Assembly: GCA_026874595.1 (NCBI GenBank)
Contig: CM049316.1
Coordinates: 18,933,839-18,997,838 of the forward strand
DNA: 64,000 bases
Source: Sipunculus nudus
Taxonomy: Eukaryota > Annelida > Sipuncula > Golfingiida > Sipunculidae
Direction: 5' to 3'
Shown here: positions 61,401 to 64,000 of the stretch, piece by piece
How the letters are laid out: each line of letters opens with the position of its first letter
Numbering within the stretch: position 1 is the stretch's first letter
Made by a program: the position numbers and the translations under genes
The notes under the pieces: generated by a model
The model's database searches: none
What the model was told of the DNA's origin: nothing
What the model saw: the letters and a program-made list of their open reading frames with translations, nothing else

Positions 61401-64000
61401 TCATTAAATAATATAAAGTTACATATATTGCAATATTTACATAGTGCTGCGTGATTGTTTAATTGCAAACACTTCCTGTAGCCAATCTTTAGATTATATA
61501 ATGTTACAAATGTGACAACATTTGAATAGTGTTGTATTATATTTTTATTGCAAATTAATATTATATTTGTTAAGAAATCTTGTATTTTACCAAGATAACA
61601 ATCTTGATTTTTTTTAGAATAAAAGTTTATTATTTTACCAAGATAACAATCTTGATTTTTTTAGAATAAAAGTTTATTAAAGTCTACATTTTACTGTTAT
61701 TTGGAGAAGAAATATCTTATGTTTTAAATTACCTATGCAAAATTAAATCCTAAACACTATAGATTTTCAGCAGATTTTTAAAAAGTTATGTTTGTCAAGC
61801 GCAAAAGCAAAAGTAACAAAGATTATCCATGCGCATATAAATTAGATAAAGCCTGACAAAAACATGTATTCTATGTTTAACGTTTATATTATGGAATGTT
61901 TATATTAGAAAGTCCCTGAATAATAGCAGACAGTGGAAGACATTTTTATATATCATGTCCAGTTCGCTATGATAATTCTTGTGATAAAAAAATTAGGCAT
62001 GTGATTAGGTATGTAAGGATAATGTAATTTAGCCATATAAGCATGATAGTGTTTCTTATATCCCAGGGGAACTGAACACCCCTCACCGCCACCGAGACCT
62101 CCGAGGAAACCAGTACATGCAAAACCTGAAATTCCGCCAAGGGGAAACCAACAGGTATTAAATGTCTCAAAACGTCGGCAAATAAGATCATTAAAGTCTT
62201 TCTTACTTTTGTGTTCATTCCCTTGTAAGTTAAAGTACTCTGTTTCTTTAGCGAGGCCATATTGTCAGCAGCAGTGAAGGACATTCTGCAAAATACACAA
62301 CACAGAGCAGCGTTGAACAAAGTCATGTGGAACAAGGCCAGCAATATTTCCAGCAACAGCCTGTAGCTTTGTCACCAACATCAACGCATATCCCATCCTC
62401 CTCACACATGGGTCCGATAATGCGGATAAATGAATATCAAGGGGTAAGTGTTGTTCAAGCATTTGGATGCCAAAACCCCCAAACATTAATGCCTGGGCAA
62501 CCCATGTGCCCGACCGCCATTCCAACATCACAAGGGACAAGCTCTTTGCAGTGTTCACCATTCGAACCTCGCGGCTTTGATCCTGGATCCAGACCTTTGC
62601 AAAATACTGCTCCAGTGTTCCCACCATCATATCAGCCGCAAACAAGGCCACCAGCTTTCACAAATAGGGCTCCCTCTTCAGGCTTCGGTGTAGGAAAACA
62701 ACCTTACCATAACGAAACAGCATTTCCACCGTGCTACCAAACACCTCCAGCGAATCCACAAAGTCAGATGACGTTTCACTCTGAAATTCAGAGAATTGAA
62801 GGATTATCAAATGTACAGTTTCAACAAAATGCTGCGCTTGCGTCCAATAAAGTTCAACCTTTCTTGTCCACTGCAGAGCATCAAGGACACATGGCGCCAC
62901 CTTCAATGTCTGATATGCTTTACGGCGACGGGAGGCAAACTACTCAACGTACAGTGCAAGAATGGGAACATATGTATCAGATCCCGAAAAAGTATGTTCA
63001 GGTAACAAAAAAACAGGCATCTGATGGGATTAAAGCTAGCGGTATTGGCCCAAAACAACAAGGACCCCCGGCAGTAATTTCTTCTCAACTCCAGGAAAAT
63101 CGACCACAATGTCCAGGAAACAAACAGGACGATGTGTATCATGATGACACCACATATGATACGCCTCCGCCCCCGAAGAAGCTGTTAACAAAAGATGCAG
63201 GTCTCCAGGAACCATATGGGAAAGATGAAACATTGAAACCCGCCCTGCCACCAAAAACAAGAAAGCCTCGAAGTGATCAATTTAAAACCGGAGTGAATAC
63301 AGGACAGTACCTGACCACAGTCTCACCAGCAGTACGCCCAAGTACACGAAGAATGCAAATTCCCCTTGAAGCAGAGAAACGAGTTTACTTCGAACCAGTT
63401 GCACAAGAAGAACCATGCATTTTTCAGCCTTCGGAAGTAAATCTTAATCTTCAGTCCCACGTCTATGAAAAGATAGATTCCATTCCGTCACACCTACCAC
63501 CAGAGAGTGTTCGTAGACCACCAAAAGCAGAGGCAATAAGACCAATTACTCTTGCCGTAAAGTCACCATCTATGAAGGTATGTTATTCGTGACATAAAAA
63601 CTTGTCATCTACATATCATTTTTAAAAAGAAATAATTAAATAGGACCATAGATTATGAAGTCATGATTAATTTTAATGTAATCTGCATTCAGCCTATAGA
63701 TGAAAAATAAGTTTTACGAATAATTTAATTTTAAATGTTTGTAAAAATCCCTGATTTTAAATATGTTGCCTCAATAATCACTATATGGTATTTGGCAGGG
63801 GTAATGTTAAATTAGTATTAAACTGCCAGTACATTTGCATATCTTAATAAACGGTAATAATGTACATTCCACATGAACAGTATTTTGTTATATATTGTTT
63901 ATGTTGAATATGTGTGGTTTCAGGAAATAGAACAGGCACCAGGCAGAAAGATATATCACTGTGAAAAATGCCTTGCGGAGAATGGTCCTGATGATAGAAT
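58432..64000 (+). CDS. RNF31-like: HOIP/RNF31-like protein, PUB-domain N-terminal part (gene D, 3' partial)
   Basis: Exons: 58432-58455 (MAGWQQIS), 58834-58989, 59328-59480, 59879-60084, 60217 to about 60874, 61248-61327, 62067-62154, 62252-63577 and 63924 onward past the window. Phases agree at every join. The end of exon 5 is uncertain: GTTGGT after 60874 and GTGTCA after 60784 both keep the frame. Exons 2-4 encode a PUB domain in HOIP order: LGRYGKTLLSP, then EWRVIRFSNPKYRSDLQSV, then GSRDILKQFGY and an EDGIYFPQEGEPD stretch. In HOIP this domain binds OTULIN and the CYLD partner SPATA2. A linker of about 700 residues follows, rich in Gln and Pro, with PPRPPRKP, PALPPKTRKP and YDTPPPPKK. 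The last exon opens a zinc finger (YHCEKC). The 3' part is outside the window. Confidence 0.85.
61583..61678. repeat. Tandem pair of 48/47-bp units with internal hairpin
   Basis: Two almost identical units, each holding CAAGAT-AACA-ATCTTG, a perfect 6-bp stem with a 4-base loop. They lie in the intron between exons 6 and 7 of gene D. Confidence 0.85.

Noticed and set aside
62265-63260. Several minus-strand ORFs of 70-130 residues
   Set aside because: They are shadows of the long plus-strand exon 62252-63577 of gene D.

Overview
The window is AT-rich, intron-rich animal DNA. Genes have short exons with canonical GT/AG junctions and conserved phases, and are separated by many dispersed repeats, tRNA-derived SINEs, (TA)n and (GA)n microsatellites and a LINE relic. 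The repeat families beginning AGCTCAGCTGACTGTAAGTC and followed by tracts of CCGTC look like those I associate with mollusc, especially bivalve, genomes. A bivalve or related lophotrochozoan is my inference; no species can be named.

The theme is a same-strand tandem array of genes related to RNF31/HOIP, the catalytic subunit of the linear ubiquitin chain assembly complex (LUBAC). From left to right: (A) 277-9621, the 3' part of a HOIP-like RING-IBR-RING (RBR) ligase with an intact reading frame over 13 exons; its 5' end lies left of the window. (psi-1) 26041-27381, an internally deleted pseudogene. (B) 29584-39291, a short HOIP-like paralog of 16 coding exons with its own start, carrying two single-base frame breaks in homopolymer runs. 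(psi-C) 45364-46338, a broken fragment. (D) 58432 to the window end, the 5' part of a gene with a clear HOIP PUB domain, a long Pro/Gln-rich linker and the start of a zinc finger; it continues to the right.

The most unusual biology is in A and B. Both encode two complete RING1 domains, with a half IBR between them, before the normal IBR-RING2-LDD catalytic end. Human HOIP has one RING1. The exon pattern shows how this arose: the exon joining the two units is a fusion of the front of an IBR exon with the back of the exon that supplies the first RING1 Cys pair. The same junction can be traced in psi-C, so the internal duplication is older than at least some of the gene duplications.

Between the genes: 1468-4569 holds an AGCT-family repeat and a hAT-like element with a pogo/Tigger-like MITE nested in it. 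10924-14365 is one AGCT element interrupted by a related one. 16028-18491 is another AGCT element, followed by a LINE relic on the minus strand (18484-19735). 22334-24185 holds local tandem duplications and a 146-bp tandem repeat element. 24660-26340 and 28730-29790 are duplicated 5' flanks of psi-1 and B. 35644-36636 is a foldback element in a B intron. 43300-43830 and 51180-51690 are another duplicated flank pair. 56670-57860 is a repeat rich in AGGTCA half-sites. I recognise nothing coding in 19736-22333, 39700-43300, 46339-51180 and 51690-56660.

If expressed, A, B and D would act in Met1-linked ubiquitin signalling and NF-kB-type immune control. That role comes from the HOIP family and is not shown by the sequence itself.
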